IMG/VR virus record: IMGVR_UViG_3300021961_000480
Span: 1-28,004 of that record
Length of the DNA: 28,004 nucleotides
Source of the DNA: a virus
Strand: one strand, 5' to 3'
Part shown: piece after piece, positions 6,981 to 14,518 of the stretch
How positions within the stretch are numbered: position 1 is the first letter of the stretch
Layout of the letters: each line of letters starts with the position of its first letter
Program-made: the position numbers and the translations under genes
The notes under the pieces: generated by a model
What the model was told of the DNA's origin: nothing
The model's database searches: none
What the model saw: only the letters and a program-made list of their open reading frames with translations

Positions 6981-9389
6981 ATGCCTATAGATAAAGTGGT
7001 GAACCCTGCACCGACCATCGAGATTGAGATTGAGGACCAGGGGCCGATGCCTGATGTGGAGATCGTGCTCGAGCCAGATGGCGGGGCGACGATTGAGATT
7101 GATGACAAAGCAGACGACGTGGACTTCTACGACAACCTTGTTGAGGTAATCGACAAGAGCGAGTTGTCTGGAATCTCGCTGGAACTCCTGGACATGTTCG
7201 AGGCGGACAAGTCCAGCCGTGAGCAGTGGGAACAGATGTATGCCAAGGGGCTGGATCTGCTGGGCCTGAAGGTCGAAGAGCGCACGAAACCCTTCCGTGG
7301 AGCGGCGGGTGCGGTGCATCCGATGCTGACCGAGTCGATTGTGCAGTTCCAGGCGCAGGCATTCAAAGAGCTTATGCCTGCTGGAGGCCCGGTACGGACG
7401 CAAATTCTTGGAAAAGAGACCTTGGACAAGGCGCAGCAGGCCGCGCGTGTGCAGGATTTCATGAATTACCAGATCACAACGGTGATGGAAGAGTTCACAC
7501 CGGAGATGGATCAGGCGTTGTTCTACCTTGGATACGGTGGTTCGGCGTTTAAGAAGGTGTATTTTGATGGTCAGTTGGGCCGGATGGTCTCAAAACTGGT
7601 GTTGGCGGACGATTTATACATCCCGTACACCGGTTCGAGTGTCATGTCGCAGTGTTCGCGGATCACGCACCGTATTGCGATGGATGCCAACGAGTTCAAA
7701 AAGCGTGTGGTAGCGGGGGAATACAGCGACATTGACGTTGTGGACGAGGATCAGGACACAAATCCGTCCCAGATCCGCATGAACACGGACAAAATCCTTG
7801 GTGTTCAGCCCACGGGCGAGGCCGAAGAGGTCTTTTTGCTCGAGTTCCACGTCAATTTGGACATTTTGGGCTTTGAAGACAAGGGCGAAGACGGCGAACC
7901 GACGGGAATTAAGCTTCCTTACGTCGTAACCATTGACGAAACGAGCGGTCAGATTGTCGGAGTTCGTCGGAATTGGGAAAAAGAAGACGAACTGAAGCGT
8001 CGGATTGAGTATTTTGTGCATTACGTGCTTGTGGAAGGCCCTGGAGCGTATGGCTTGGGCTTTGTTCACTTGATTGGTGGGCTTTCGAAGACGGCAACGG
8101 CGGCATTGCGGCAACTTTTGGATGCTGGAACGCTCTCAAACCTGCCTGCGGGGTTCAAAGCACGTGGCGCGCGGATCGCGGACGATGACAATCCGATCCA
8201 GCCGGGTGAATGGCGTGATATTGACGCTGGCGGGGCGGAACTTTCGGCCTCGTTGATGCCGCTGCCGTACAAAGAGCCCTCGCAGACACTGTTTGCGCTG
8301 CTTGGGTTTGTGGTGGATGCCGGAAGACGGCTTGCCAGCATCTCAGACATGCAGGTTGGTGACGCAAATCAGATGGCGCAGGTTGGAACGACGCTGGCGC
8401 TGCTTGAGCGTGGCTCGATGGTGATGTCTGCGATCCACAAGCGGCTGCATTACGCGCAGAGCATTGAATTTAAGATGCTGGCGAAGGGCTTTGGCGAGTA
8501 TCTGCCTGATGAGTACCCGTATGACGTGCCTGGGGCGAGTCGCAAGGTCAAGAAGAAGGACTTTGACAAGATGGTTGCGGTCTTGCCGGTGGCAGATCCC
8601 AACATCTTCTCGACAGCGCAGCGTATAACGCTGGCGCAGACGCAGTTGCAGTTGGCTCAGACTGCGCCGCAGATGCACAACATGTATGAAGCGTACTACC
8701 GTGTGTATGCAGCGCTGAATGTGCGGGACATTGACGGGATATTGAAGCCGCAGAGCAATCAGATGCCTGTGGACCCGGCAACGGAGAACTCCAACGTGCT
8801 CAATGGCATGCAGCTAAAGGCGTTTGCTGGGCAGCAGCATGACGCGCACATTGCATCGCACTTGATCATGGGAATGAGCCCAATGATGGGAGCAAATCCT
8901 CTGGCCGCGCAGGTGCTGCAGCAGCACATTCTTGAGCACATCAAGCTGAAAGCCGAAGAGTTCGTTGAGGCCGACATCTTCCGTAACTATGGCGTGGATC
9001 CTGATCGTATGGTCTCGGTCATCCAGAAGGAAGGCATGGTTGCGCTGAAGGTTGTGGAGTTCATGCAAGAAATGAAGAACATGCAGAACCAGTTGGCCGG
9101 GGTCGATGGTCAACAGCCGGATCCTGTTGTTCAGCTTAAGCAGCAAGAGCTTCAGATGCGCGCGCAGAACGACCAGATGGACAATCAAATCGAGCAGCAG
9201 CGCTTGGCCTTGGAGCAACGGAAGGCTCAAGACGTTATGGCGGCGAATCAGGCGCGGATCCAGTCGCAAGAAAACATTGCAATGCTGCGCGCCGACATGG
9301 CTAAACAGCGTTTGGATCAGGTTGATCGTCAGCAGAACATTTCACGTATGGAGGCGAGACAAAATGCCACTCAAACCCGGCAAAAGTAA
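6981..9389 (+). CDS. Portal protein (head-tail connector)
   Basis: An 802-aa protein of the large podovirus portal type. It would form the dodecameric ring at the capsid vertex through which DNA is packaged and ejected. Landmarks are an acidic N-terminal tail (1-45), the block KPFRGAAGAVHPMLTES near 105 typical of these portals, a long alpha/beta body, and a Gln-rich coiled-coil C-terminus from about 690, as expected for a barrel or crown extension. The length fits P22-like portals (around 700-800 aa). The ATG is preceded by AAAGAGG with good spacing. The next gene starts inside its last 26 bases. Scaffold and capsid genes downstream support the call. Confidence 0.9.
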   Translation: MPIDKVVNPAPTIEIEIEDQGPMPDVEIVLEPDGGATIEIDDKADDVDFYDNLVEVIDKSELSGISLELLDMFEADKSSREQWEQMYAKGLDLLGLKVEERTKPFRGAAGAVHPMLTESIVQFQAQAFKELMPAGGPVRTQILGKETLDKAQQAARVQDFMNYQITTVMEEFTPEMDQALFYLGYGGSAFKKVYFDGQLGRMVSKLVLADDLYIPYTGSSVMSQCSRITHRIAMDANEFKKRVVAGEYSDIDVVDEDQDTNPSQIRMNTDKILGVQPTGEAEEVFLLEFHVNLDILGFEDKGEDGEPTGIKLPYVVTIDETSGQIVGVRRNWEKEDELKRRIEYFVHYVLVEGPGAYGLGFVHLIGGLSKTATAALRQLLDAGTLSNLPAGFKARGARIADDDNPIQPGEWRDIDAGGAELSASLMPLPYKEPSQTLFALLGFVVDAGRRLASISDMQVGDANQMAQVGTTLALLERGSMVMSAIHKRLHYAQSIEFKMLAKGFGEYLPDEYPYDVPGASRKVKKKDFDKMVAVLPVADPNIFSTAQRITLAQTQLQLAQTAPQMHNMYEAYYRVYAALNVRDIDGILKPQSNQMPVDPATENSNVLNGMQLKAFAGQQHDAHIASHLIMGMSPMMGANPLAAQVLQQHILEHIKLKAEEFVEADIFRNYGVDPDRMVSVIQKEGMVALKVVEFMQEMKNMQNQLAGVDGQQPDPVVQLKQQELQMRAQNDQMDNQIEQQRLALEQRKAQDVMAANQARIQSQENIAMLRADMAKQRLDQVDRQQNISRMEARQNATQTRQK

Positions 9390-9624
9390 TAAGGTAGTAA
9401 GCACAAACATCTCGGAGATGGTACGATCCTATGGAAAGACGGGAAAGATAGGTGCCAGTAAGCCTGAGTCGAAGACGAAGGCTATTAAGCAAGCGACAGC
9501 GATAGCTCTTTCCAAAGCAGGTAAGTCGAGAAAGATGAAAGCTGGCAGTCGGCCTGCGGGTGTCCCTGGCCCGTCGATGGTTGTGAAGAAGAAGGATGGC
9601 AATAGGCCAGTAAAGATTTACTAA
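9364..9624 (+). CDS. Small basic conserved phage protein
   Basis: An 86-aa protein starting at the ATG at 9364, overlapping the portal end by 26 bases and preceded by GAGGCGAG. The same frame is open further upstream, but that part is a shadow of the portal. It is rich in Lys, Ser and Gly, with a core IKQATAIALSKAGKSRK. Short proteins of this KQAxAIALSKAGKS style sit beside the portal in many aquatic phage genomes; their role is not known to me. High charge and position suggest a minor virion or DNA-contacting protein, which is inference. Confidence 0.8.
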   Translation: MPLKPGKSNKVVSTNISEMVRSYGKTGKIGASKPESKTKAIKQATAIALSKAGKSRKMKAGSRPAGVPGPSMVVKKKDGNRPVKIY

Positions 9625-9671
9625 GCCCTTCAGACGGTGGCTTTTAACTGTCTGCTTTACATGGATAGACC

Positions 9672-9860
9672 ATGCTTGAGTATATTGAAGCACTACTGAA
9701 AGAGTTGCGGCAGATGCGCGCAGACTCTGAAGCTATTGTGCTCAACGGCACCATTACAGATATGGAACGCTATCGTTTCATGATGGGTCGTCTTGAAGGG
9801 TTAAGGCTTGCTGAAGAGACTGCCAAACGATTGGCAGATCGAGTCACGGAAGATTTATAA
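9672..9860 (+). CDS. Small helical conserved protein, function unknown
   Basis: A 62-aa protein predicted to be almost entirely helical, with charged heptad-like spacing and the block MGRLEGLRLAEE. There are no cysteines, membrane segment or catalytic motif. Only a weak ribosome site (GGATAG) precedes the ATG. It lies between the small basic protein and the co-chaperonin and could be a short oligomeric coiled-coil accessory to head assembly. Alternatives cannot be ruled out from sequence alone. Confidence 0.65.
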   Translation: MLEYIEALLKELRQMRADSEAIVLNGTITDMERYRFMMGRLEGLRLAEETAKRLADRVTEDL

Positions 9861-9880
9861 CCCTGAAAGGAGAACATCAC

Positions 9881-10351
9881 TTGGAAACAGCAACCGTCAC
9901 ACCCCTTACGCCTCTGGAGCAGAAGTGGCAGAAAGAGCGCGAAGAGAAGGGGCCAACCTTGGATGATGCGTACAGCGATGAAGGTCGTTTTGATCCTTCG
10001 TCTTTGGAAGCGTCTGTCAAAGACCGTATTCCCACACCGACTGGCTGGCGCATTGCGATCCTGCCGTACCGTGGGGCGGAGAAGACCAAGGGCGGAATTG
10101 TCCTGGCAGAGGAGACCCAGAAGCGCACACAACTGGCAACGGTTTGTGGTTATGTGCTCAAAGTGGGTGAGCTTGCTTATAAGGACGAATCAAAGTTTCC
10201 CACCGGGCCTTGGTGCGCGGAGGGGGATTGGGTGATCTTTGGCCGGTATGCCGGGTCAAGGATTTCCATTGATGGCGGCGAGATCCGTATTTTGAATGAC
10301 GATGAAATCATCGGTCGGTTAAACGACCCTGAAGACATCCTTCACATGTAA
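9881..10351 (+). CDS. GroES-like co-chaperonin (Cpn10)
   Basis: A 156-aa protein whose residues about 50-148 follow the GroES fold: TPTGWRIAILPYRGAEKTKG, the mobile loop with GGIVL at 71-75, then a GDWVIFGRYAG block at 115-125 and a final strand ending in DDEIIGRL. The GGIVL tripeptide region is what GroES uses to bind GroEL, so the protein probably caps the host chaperonin and helps fold the capsid protein, as T4 gp31 does. It has an N-terminal extension of about 45 residues, acidic and basic, absent from bacterial GroES, and lacks the usual C-terminal end. The start is a TTG at 9881 supported by a strong GAAAGGAG eight bases upstream. It sits directly before scaffold and capsid genes, fitting that role. 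Confidence 0.88.
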   Translation: METATVTPLTPLEQKWQKEREEKGPTLDDAYSDEGRFDPSSLEASVKDRIPTPTGWRIAILPYRGAEKTKGGIVLAEETQKRTQLATVCGYVLKVGELAYKDESKFPTGPWCAEGDWVIFGRYAGSRISIDGGEIRILNDDEIIGRLNDPEDILHM

Positions 10352-10360
10352 GGGGTGAAC

Positions 10361-11275
10361 ATGAGCGGCGAACAGATGGAATTTAAGATCGGAGAGGACG
10401 AAAGTCCTGCCGAAGTGGAATTAAATGAGGCAGGGGAAGGCACAGTCCTTAACCAGCCAGAGGCTCCTGCGGTTGAGCAAGCTTCTGCACCGCAACAAGA
10501 AGACGAGCTTGATAACTACAGCGAGAAGGTCAAGAAGCGGATTGACAAGCTGACGGCTCGGTTGCGTGAGACGCAACGTCGGGAAGAGGCGGCTCTGGAG
10601 TATGCGAAGAATGTCCAAGCGCAGCTTCAAGCGGCCCAGCAGACGGTCATTCGTTCAGATACAGACCGTTTGGCTGAAGCCAAGAGCCGAGTAGACACTC
10701 AGTCGGTGGCGCTAAAGCAGATTATCCGCAAGGCGCGCGAAGAGGGTGATCTTGAGACGGAGATGGAGGCGCAAGAGCGTTTAGCCTCTCTTGTCCTAGA
10801 GCAAAAGCAGATTCAGGCGGCTGAATCGCAGCGCGCTGCGTATGTACAGCAGGCACGTCAGCCCCAACCTCAACCCCAGCAATATCAACAGCCTGCAGCC
10901 CAGAGACCCAAGCCCAGCTTGGATCCGAAGGCAGAGCAGTGGGCTGAAGATAATACTTGGTACGGACAGGACATGGTTATGACCATGGCCGCGCAAGGTA
11001 TTCACATGGAACTTGTTCAAAATGAAGGGATTGACCCGACTTCTGACGAGTATTATGATGAATTAAATCGTAGGCTTAGAACCACTTTTCCCCAAAAGTT
11101 TCAAGCCTCGCAGTCATCCAGGTCACCGCGCCCCGCGCAGGCGGTAGCACCTGCTAACCGGTCTTCCGGTATCAACAATGCGCGCCGCACTGTCCGGCTT
11201 ACGCCGAGTCAGGTAGCGATTGCCAAAAAACTAGGTGTTCCTCTTGAGGAATACGCCAAATACGTGAAGGAATAA
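10361..11275 (+). CDS. Capsid scaffolding protein
   Basis: A 304-aa, highly charged, Gln-rich protein. The order is an acidic disordered N-terminus (1-55), a long coiled coil (about 55-165), a Pro/Gln linker (about 168-190), a helical region with WAEDNTWYGQDMVMTMAA, and a basic C-terminal tail that in scaffolds binds the coat protein. It would act inside the procapsid and leave before DNA packaging. The ATG at 10361 is chosen because AAGGGG ends about seven bases before it; a GTG at 10355 in the same frame would overlap that site. The position between portal and capsid is the usual one. Confidence 0.85.
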   Translation: MSGEQMEFKIGEDESPAEVELNEAGEGTVLNQPEAPAVEQASAPQQEDELDNYSEKVKKRIDKLTARLRETQRREEAALEYAKNVQAQLQAAQQTVIRSDTDRLAEAKSRVDTQSVALKQIIRKAREEGDLETEMEAQERLASLVLEQKQIQAAESQRAAYVQQARQPQPQPQQYQQPAAQRPKPSLDPKAEQWAEDNTWYGQDMVMTMAAQGIHMELVQNEGIDPTSDEYYDELNRRLRTTFPQKFQASQSSRSPRPAQAVAPANRSSGINNARRTVRLTPSQVAIAKKLGVPLEEYAKYVKE

Positions 11276-11277
11276 AA

Positions 11278-11763
11278 ATGGATACTATCGGTAAGATACC
11301 TGAGATCAAACGCGCTTCTCGTGCTGCTGACACACGCGAAACAACTGCGCGCCGTAAACCGTGGGCTCCTCCGTCACGTCTGGATGCGCCTGAGCCGCCT
11401 CCAGGATACAAGCATCGTTGGCTTCGGATGGAAGCAGGTGGTCAAGAAGATCGAATCAATATTTCCGGCAAAATCCGGGAAGGTTATGAGTTGGTTCGTT
11501 CGGACGAATACCCTGATTTCCCCGTTCCGTCGGTTGAAGATGGCCGTTATGCAGGGATTATCTCTGTTGGCGGTATGGTTCTGGCTCGTATCCCTGAAGA
11601 GACTGCAGAGGAGCGCAATGCGTATTACCGCAGCAGGGCACAAGACCAAGTTACGGCAGCCGATAATGACCTGCTGAAGACGAATGCTCATAACAGCATG
11701 CGTATTGACAGGCCAGTGCGGCAATCGAAGGTGACTTTTGGTGGCCCTAAGGCCGACTCTTAA
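11278..11763 (+). CDS. Conserved head-module protein, function unknown
   Basis: A 161-aa protein. The N-terminal 45 residues are basic and Pro-rich. The middle has YKHRWLRMEAGGQEDRINIS followed by GKIREGYELVRSDEYPDFP, a pattern I associate with proteins beside the capsid gene in aquatic phages. The tail has a charged helix (about 108-135). No known catalytic motif is seen. GAAGGA precedes the ATG, and the gene follows the scaffold by two bases. It may be a minor capsid or capsid-binding protein; this rests on position only. Confidence 0.75.
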   Translation: MDTIGKIPEIKRASRAADTRETTARRKPWAPPSRLDAPEPPPGYKHRWLRMEAGGQEDRINISGKIREGYELVRSDEYPDFPVPSVEDGRYAGIISVGGMVLARIPEETAEERNAYYRSRAQDQVTAADNDLLKTNAHNSMRIDRPVRQSKVTFGGPKADS

Positions 11764-11783
11764 TCTTTTAAAGGACTTTCAAA

Positions 11784-12359
11784 ATGGCAAATTCCAACAA
11801 TCCGTTCGGAATGCGCCCTCTAGGCAATCTCTCTGCCACGGGAGCGCAAAAGCAGTATGGGTATTTGATTAAGGAAGACTACGGCACGAACATTTTCCAA
11901 GGCGACTTGGTACGTCTCGTGGGTGGTTACATTCAGCGTCTGTCTGGGGCTACCCAAGCAGCCGTAGGCGTGTTTAACGGGTGCTATTACAACGACCCTG
12001 TTACCGGCAAGCCCACTTGGTCAAACAAGTTTATTGCCAATGCCGCCTTCACAACGGACATTCAGGCCGACATCATCGATGATCCCAGCCAACTGTTCCT
12101 GATCCAGGCTGATAGCCAAGTTATCGTTCAAGCCGACATCGGTGAGAACGTAGGTGTAACGTATGGTTCTGGTAGCGTGACCACTGGTCAGTCTGCTATG
12201 ACCACCACAGGCGCTCCTGACACCACGCAGGCTAACACCCTGAAGATCGTTGGTCTCTTTGCAGAGCCGGGTAATGAGCTTGGTGCTTACGCCAAACTCG
12301 TCGTTAAAATCAACAACCATAGCTACGGTAGTGCTGGCGTGGCTGGCGTTGCATCGTAA
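11784..12359 (+). CDS. Head decoration or stabilisation-like structural protein
   Basis: A 191-aa, beta-rich, Gly/Thr/Ala-rich protein starting NPFGMRPLGN, a style common among structural proteins encoded immediately before the capsid gene. Its body reads as repeated short strands (VVGGYIQRLSG-like turns, VIVQADIGENVGV, AKLVVKI). No enzyme motif is present. It is preceded by AAAGGAC and ends 12 bases before the capsid gene, so the two are probably made together. A capsid surface or stabilising role is inferred. Confidence 0.75.
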   Translation: MANSNNPFGMRPLGNLSATGAQKQYGYLIKEDYGTNIFQGDLVRLVGGYIQRLSGATQAAVGVFNGCYYNDPVTGKPTWSNKFIANAAFTTDIQADIIDDPSQLFLIQADSQVIVQADIGENVGVTYGSGSVTTGQSAMTTTGAPDTTQANTLKIVGLFAEPGNELGAYAKLVVKINNHSYGSAGVAGVAS

Positions 12360-12371
12360 GGAGTCTGACAA

Positions 12372-13280
12372 ATGGCTATTTCACGTTCCCAACTGGTACA
12401 AGAGCTTGAGCCTGGACTTAATGCTCTTTTTGGCCTTGAGTATAAAAACTATGAGAACGAGCATGCTGAGATCTATGCAGTAGAGACCTCGGATCGCGCG
12501 TTTGAAGAGGAAGTCATGCTCTCTGGCTTTGACTCTGCCCCGGTGAAGACTGAAGGCGCTGGTGTTGCTTATGACCAAGCGCAGGAAGTCTATACCGCTC
12601 GTTACACGCACGAGACTATCGCTCTGGCCTTCTCCCTGACGGAAGAGGCTGTGGAAGATAACCTGTACGCCTCTCTGGCTGCTCGTTATACCAAGGCTCT
12701 GGCCCGTTCCATGGCTAACACCAAGCAGATCAAGGCTGCGGCGATCCTTAACGGTGCCTTTACCACCTCTATCGGTGGCGACGGCAAGCCCTTGTGTGCT
12801 CTGGACCACCCGACTCTGTCCGGCCCGGTCCTCAAGAACGAGCTTTCCACCCCGGCTGACCTCAGCGAGACCTCCCTTGAGCAGGCTCTGATCGACATTT
12901 CCGCGTTCACCGATGAGCGTGGTCTGAAGATCGCTGTTCAGGGCATCAAGCTGATCATCCCGAAAGAGCTTCAGTTCACGGCTGATCGCATCATGAAGTC
13001 CACTCTGCGTGTTGGTACGGCAGACAACGACATCAACGCGATCAAGAACATGGGAATGATTCCCCAGGGCTATCGTGTCAATCATTATCTGACTGACCCC
13101 GAGGCCTTCTTCATCCTGACGGACGCTCCGAACGGCATGAAGATGTTCCAGCGTGTAGCCATGAAGACCGGTTTTGAAGGCGACTTCGACACTGGCAACG
13201 TGCGCTACAAGGCTCGTGAGCGTTACAGCTTTGGATTCTCGGATCCGCGTGGCATTTTCGGCTCTCCTGGAGCCGCTTAA
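12372..13280 (+). CDS. Major capsid protein, Mu gpT-like
   Basis: A 302-aa protein resembling the Mu major head subunit (gpT) group of HK97-fold capsid proteins. Blocks seen are LVQELEPGLNALFGLEY at the N-terminus, ALAFSLTEEAVEDNLY, LARSMANTKQIKAAAILN and a C-terminal FGFSDPRGIFGSPG. There is no obvious N-terminal delta domain, consistent with the separate scaffold upstream. AAGGAG lies eight bases before the ATG. Codons are noticeably more G/C-ending than in the left-hand giant genes, as expected for a highly expressed gene. A strong terminator follows the stop. Confidence 0.9.
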   Translation: MAISRSQLVQELEPGLNALFGLEYKNYENEHAEIYAVETSDRAFEEEVMLSGFDSAPVKTEGAGVAYDQAQEVYTARYTHETIALAFSLTEEAVEDNLYASLAARYTKALARSMANTKQIKAAAILNGAFTTSIGGDGKPLCALDHPTLSGPVLKNELSTPADLSETSLEQALIDISAFTDERGLKIAVQGIKLIIPKELQFTADRIMKSTLRVGTADNDINAIKNMGMIPQGYRVNHYLTDPEAFFILTDAPNGMKMFQRVAMKTGFEGDFDTGNVRYKARERYSFGFSDPRGIFGSPGAA

Positions 13281-13288
13281 GAAGTGCG

Positions 13289-13320
13289 AAAAGGGGGCGA
13301 CAACGCCCCCTTTTTTGTTT
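13289..13320 (+). terminator. Rho-independent terminator after the capsid gene
   Basis: A GGGGGCG arm (13293-13299), a four-base loop ACAA and a CGCCCCC arm (13304-13310), flanked by an A run and a T run that extend the stem and give the U tract. It begins nine bases after the capsid stop. It is the only textbook terminator I found in the window. Confidence 0.93.
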
Positions 13321-13363
13321 ATTATTGCTGTAAGTTCTAGGATTTTTACCCGTACAGACTGGC

Positions 13364-13381
13364 CTAGCAGACTTAGTAGAG
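13364..13381 (+). promoter_or_regulatory. Possible phage-polymerase-type promoter (weak)
   Basis: GACTTAGTAGAG (13370-13381) agrees with the T7 promoter core GACTCACTATAG at nine of twelve bases and lies between the terminator and the next gene. No second copy was seen in the window and no polymerase gene is present here, so this is only a candidate. Confidence 0.2.
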
Positions 13382-13418
13382 ACGGTACGGGGATGTGCTA
13401 CTACACAGGGGGTTTGTC

Positions 13419-13910
13419 ATGGCACGTACTACTTTCTCCGGGCCAGTTGCGTCCGAAAATGGTTTTATCAGTGTTGCTTCTACTTCTGGTAAAACACTCA
13501 CAATCAATGCTCCCGCAGCCCTTTCTGCGAATACAACCTTAGTATTTCCCAACGGTGCTGGTACTAATGGTCAACAACTGACTACAGACGGTACTGGAGT
13601 TCTTTCTTGGACCTCTGCGGGTGGTACAGGAACAGTTACGTCCGTAGGTGGAACTGGATCTGTTAACGGCCTGACCCTTACTGGTACGGTTACTTCTTCG
13701 GGTAATCTAACTCTTGGTGGTAACTTTGCTCTTGTAGCTGATACGGTAGCCAACCTTGAAGACGTTTCCAACGCGATCAATACCACTGGTAAATACACAG
13801 GCAAGATGGTTGTAGTGCTTGCTAATGGGTTAATTTTCACTGCTTCCGGTTCTGGTGACAGTGATATTTGGTATGCTTCTGACGGTACTACCACTGCAAG
13901 CCCAGTCTAA
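13419..13910 (+). CDS. Fibre-like decoration or tail structural protein
   Basis: A 163-aa, beta-rich protein. It starts MARTTFSGPVASENGF, a typical opening of small virion proteins found after the capsid gene in aquatic phages. The middle (about 68-105) carries the GTVTSVGGTGSVNG and LTGTVTSSGNLTLGG fibre repeat, which also occurs twice in the tail fibre at 20066-21973. The C-terminus is a compact strand-rich segment. The ATG at 13419 is preferred over a GTG at 13395 because CAGGGGG ends about seven bases upstream. It could be a head fibre or a tail-associated protein; the shared repeat shows module exchange between the two genes. Confidence 0.75.
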   Translation: MARTTFSGPVASENGFISVASTSGKTLTINAPAALSANTTLVFPNGAGTNGQQLTTDGTGVLSWTSAGGTGTVTSVGGTGSVNGLTLTGTVTSSGNLTLGGNFALVADTVANLEDVSNAINTTGKYTGKMVVVLANGLIFTASGSGDSDIWYASDGTTTASPV

Positions 13911-13922
13911 TCGGAGGCGAAC

Positions 13923-14225
13923 ATGAGTTCTAGTAACTTAAGTTCCGTCACCAAGACCGCAAGCAATCAGGCAATAGCTGGTCGCACCCGTGTTATTGGT
14001 ATTTACTTTACCTGCACGGATACGGCTTCTTCCTTTGAATTAAGGAATGGAGATGCCGACACTGATCCCGTTCTTGTGACCATTAACACTCCTGCTGCAG
14101 CCGGGGCTAATGATCTAATCATTCCGGACATGGGTATTCTGTTCGAGGACGGCGTCTTTATTGACCTAGCGGACAATAACGTCGAAAGCGTTACGCTGAT
14201 ATTTTACGGTGGCGCTGCCGTTTAA
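13923..14225 (+). CDS. Small beta-rich structural protein
   Basis: A 100-aa protein with alternating strands (TRVIGIYFTCTD, DPVLVTINTP, DLIIPDMGILFEDGVFIDL, SVTLIFYGG). The layout resembles small capsid-associated proteins that follow capsid genes in aquatic phages. A clear GGAGG site lies six bases before the ATG. No membrane, coiled-coil or catalytic motif was found. A decoration or head-completion role is inferred from position. Confidence 0.7.
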   Translation: MSSSNLSSVTKTASNQAIAGRTRVIGIYFTCTDTASSFELRNGDADTDPVLVTINTPAAAGANDLIIPDMGILFEDGVFIDLADNNVESVTLIFYGGAAV

Positions 14226-14233
14226 GGACAGCT

Positions 14234-14518
14234 ATGGCTTCCAAAGGCATGGGAATCAAAACCTCTGTGAAGTCGGGCAACTTTCGCCCGACTAAGCAAG
14301 GTGCAGGCATGACGAAAAAGGGCGTTGCTGCTTATCGTCGTGCCAATCCTGGTTCCAAACTTCAAACGGCTGTGACAGAAGACAAGCCTTCTCCCGCGCG
14401 CGCGGCGCGCAGGAAGTCTTTCTGTGCGCGTTCTGAAGGCCAGATGAAGAAATTTCCTAAGGCAGCGGCAGATCCTAATAGCCGTATTCGTCAGGCGAGA
14501 AAAAGGTGGAAGTGCTAA
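14234..14518 (+). CDS. Small Lys/Arg-rich protein with RKSFCARS motif
   Basis: A 94-aa basic protein containing MTKKGVAAYRRANPGSKLQT, RRKSFCARSEGQMKKFP and a C-terminal ARKRWKC. This block order matches a conserved family of very small viral proteins (I believe DUF6321, not checked) found in many aquatic phages. Two conserved cysteines (in SFCARS and at the last residue) could pair or bind metal. Preceded by TAAGGA. Function unknown; the charge suggests nucleic-acid contact. Confidence 0.8.
   Translation: MASKGMGIKTSVKSGNFRPTKQGAGMTKKGVAAYRRANPGSKLQTAVTEDKPSPARAARRKSFCARSEGQMKKFPKAAADPNSRIRQARKRWKC
14271..14293 (+). other. Perfect inverted repeat, 8-base arms, 7-base loop
   Basis: The arm AGTCGGGC (14271-14278) pairs exactly with 14286-14293. 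It begins 37 bases inside the small RKSFCARS gene. There is no U tract, so it is not a terminator. Confidence 0.5.

Noticed and set aside
9106-9363. Upstream extension of the small basic gene at 9364
   Set aside because: This part overlaps the portal coiled coil in another frame; a good ribosome site precedes the ATG at 9364.
9625-9671. Hairpin CAGAC...GTCTG as a terminator
   Set aside because: The stem is only five bases with a long loop and no T tract follows.
10355-10357. GTG as the scaffold start
   Set aside because: It would overlap its own ribosome site; ATG at 10361 has proper spacing.
12381-13085. 234-codon minus-strand reading frame
   Set aside because: Antisense shadow of the high-GC3 capsid gene, a common artefact of biased codon use.
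13395-13418. GTG start extending the fibre-like gene
   Set aside because: It would place the ribosome site inside the coding region; the MARTTF start is the familiar one.
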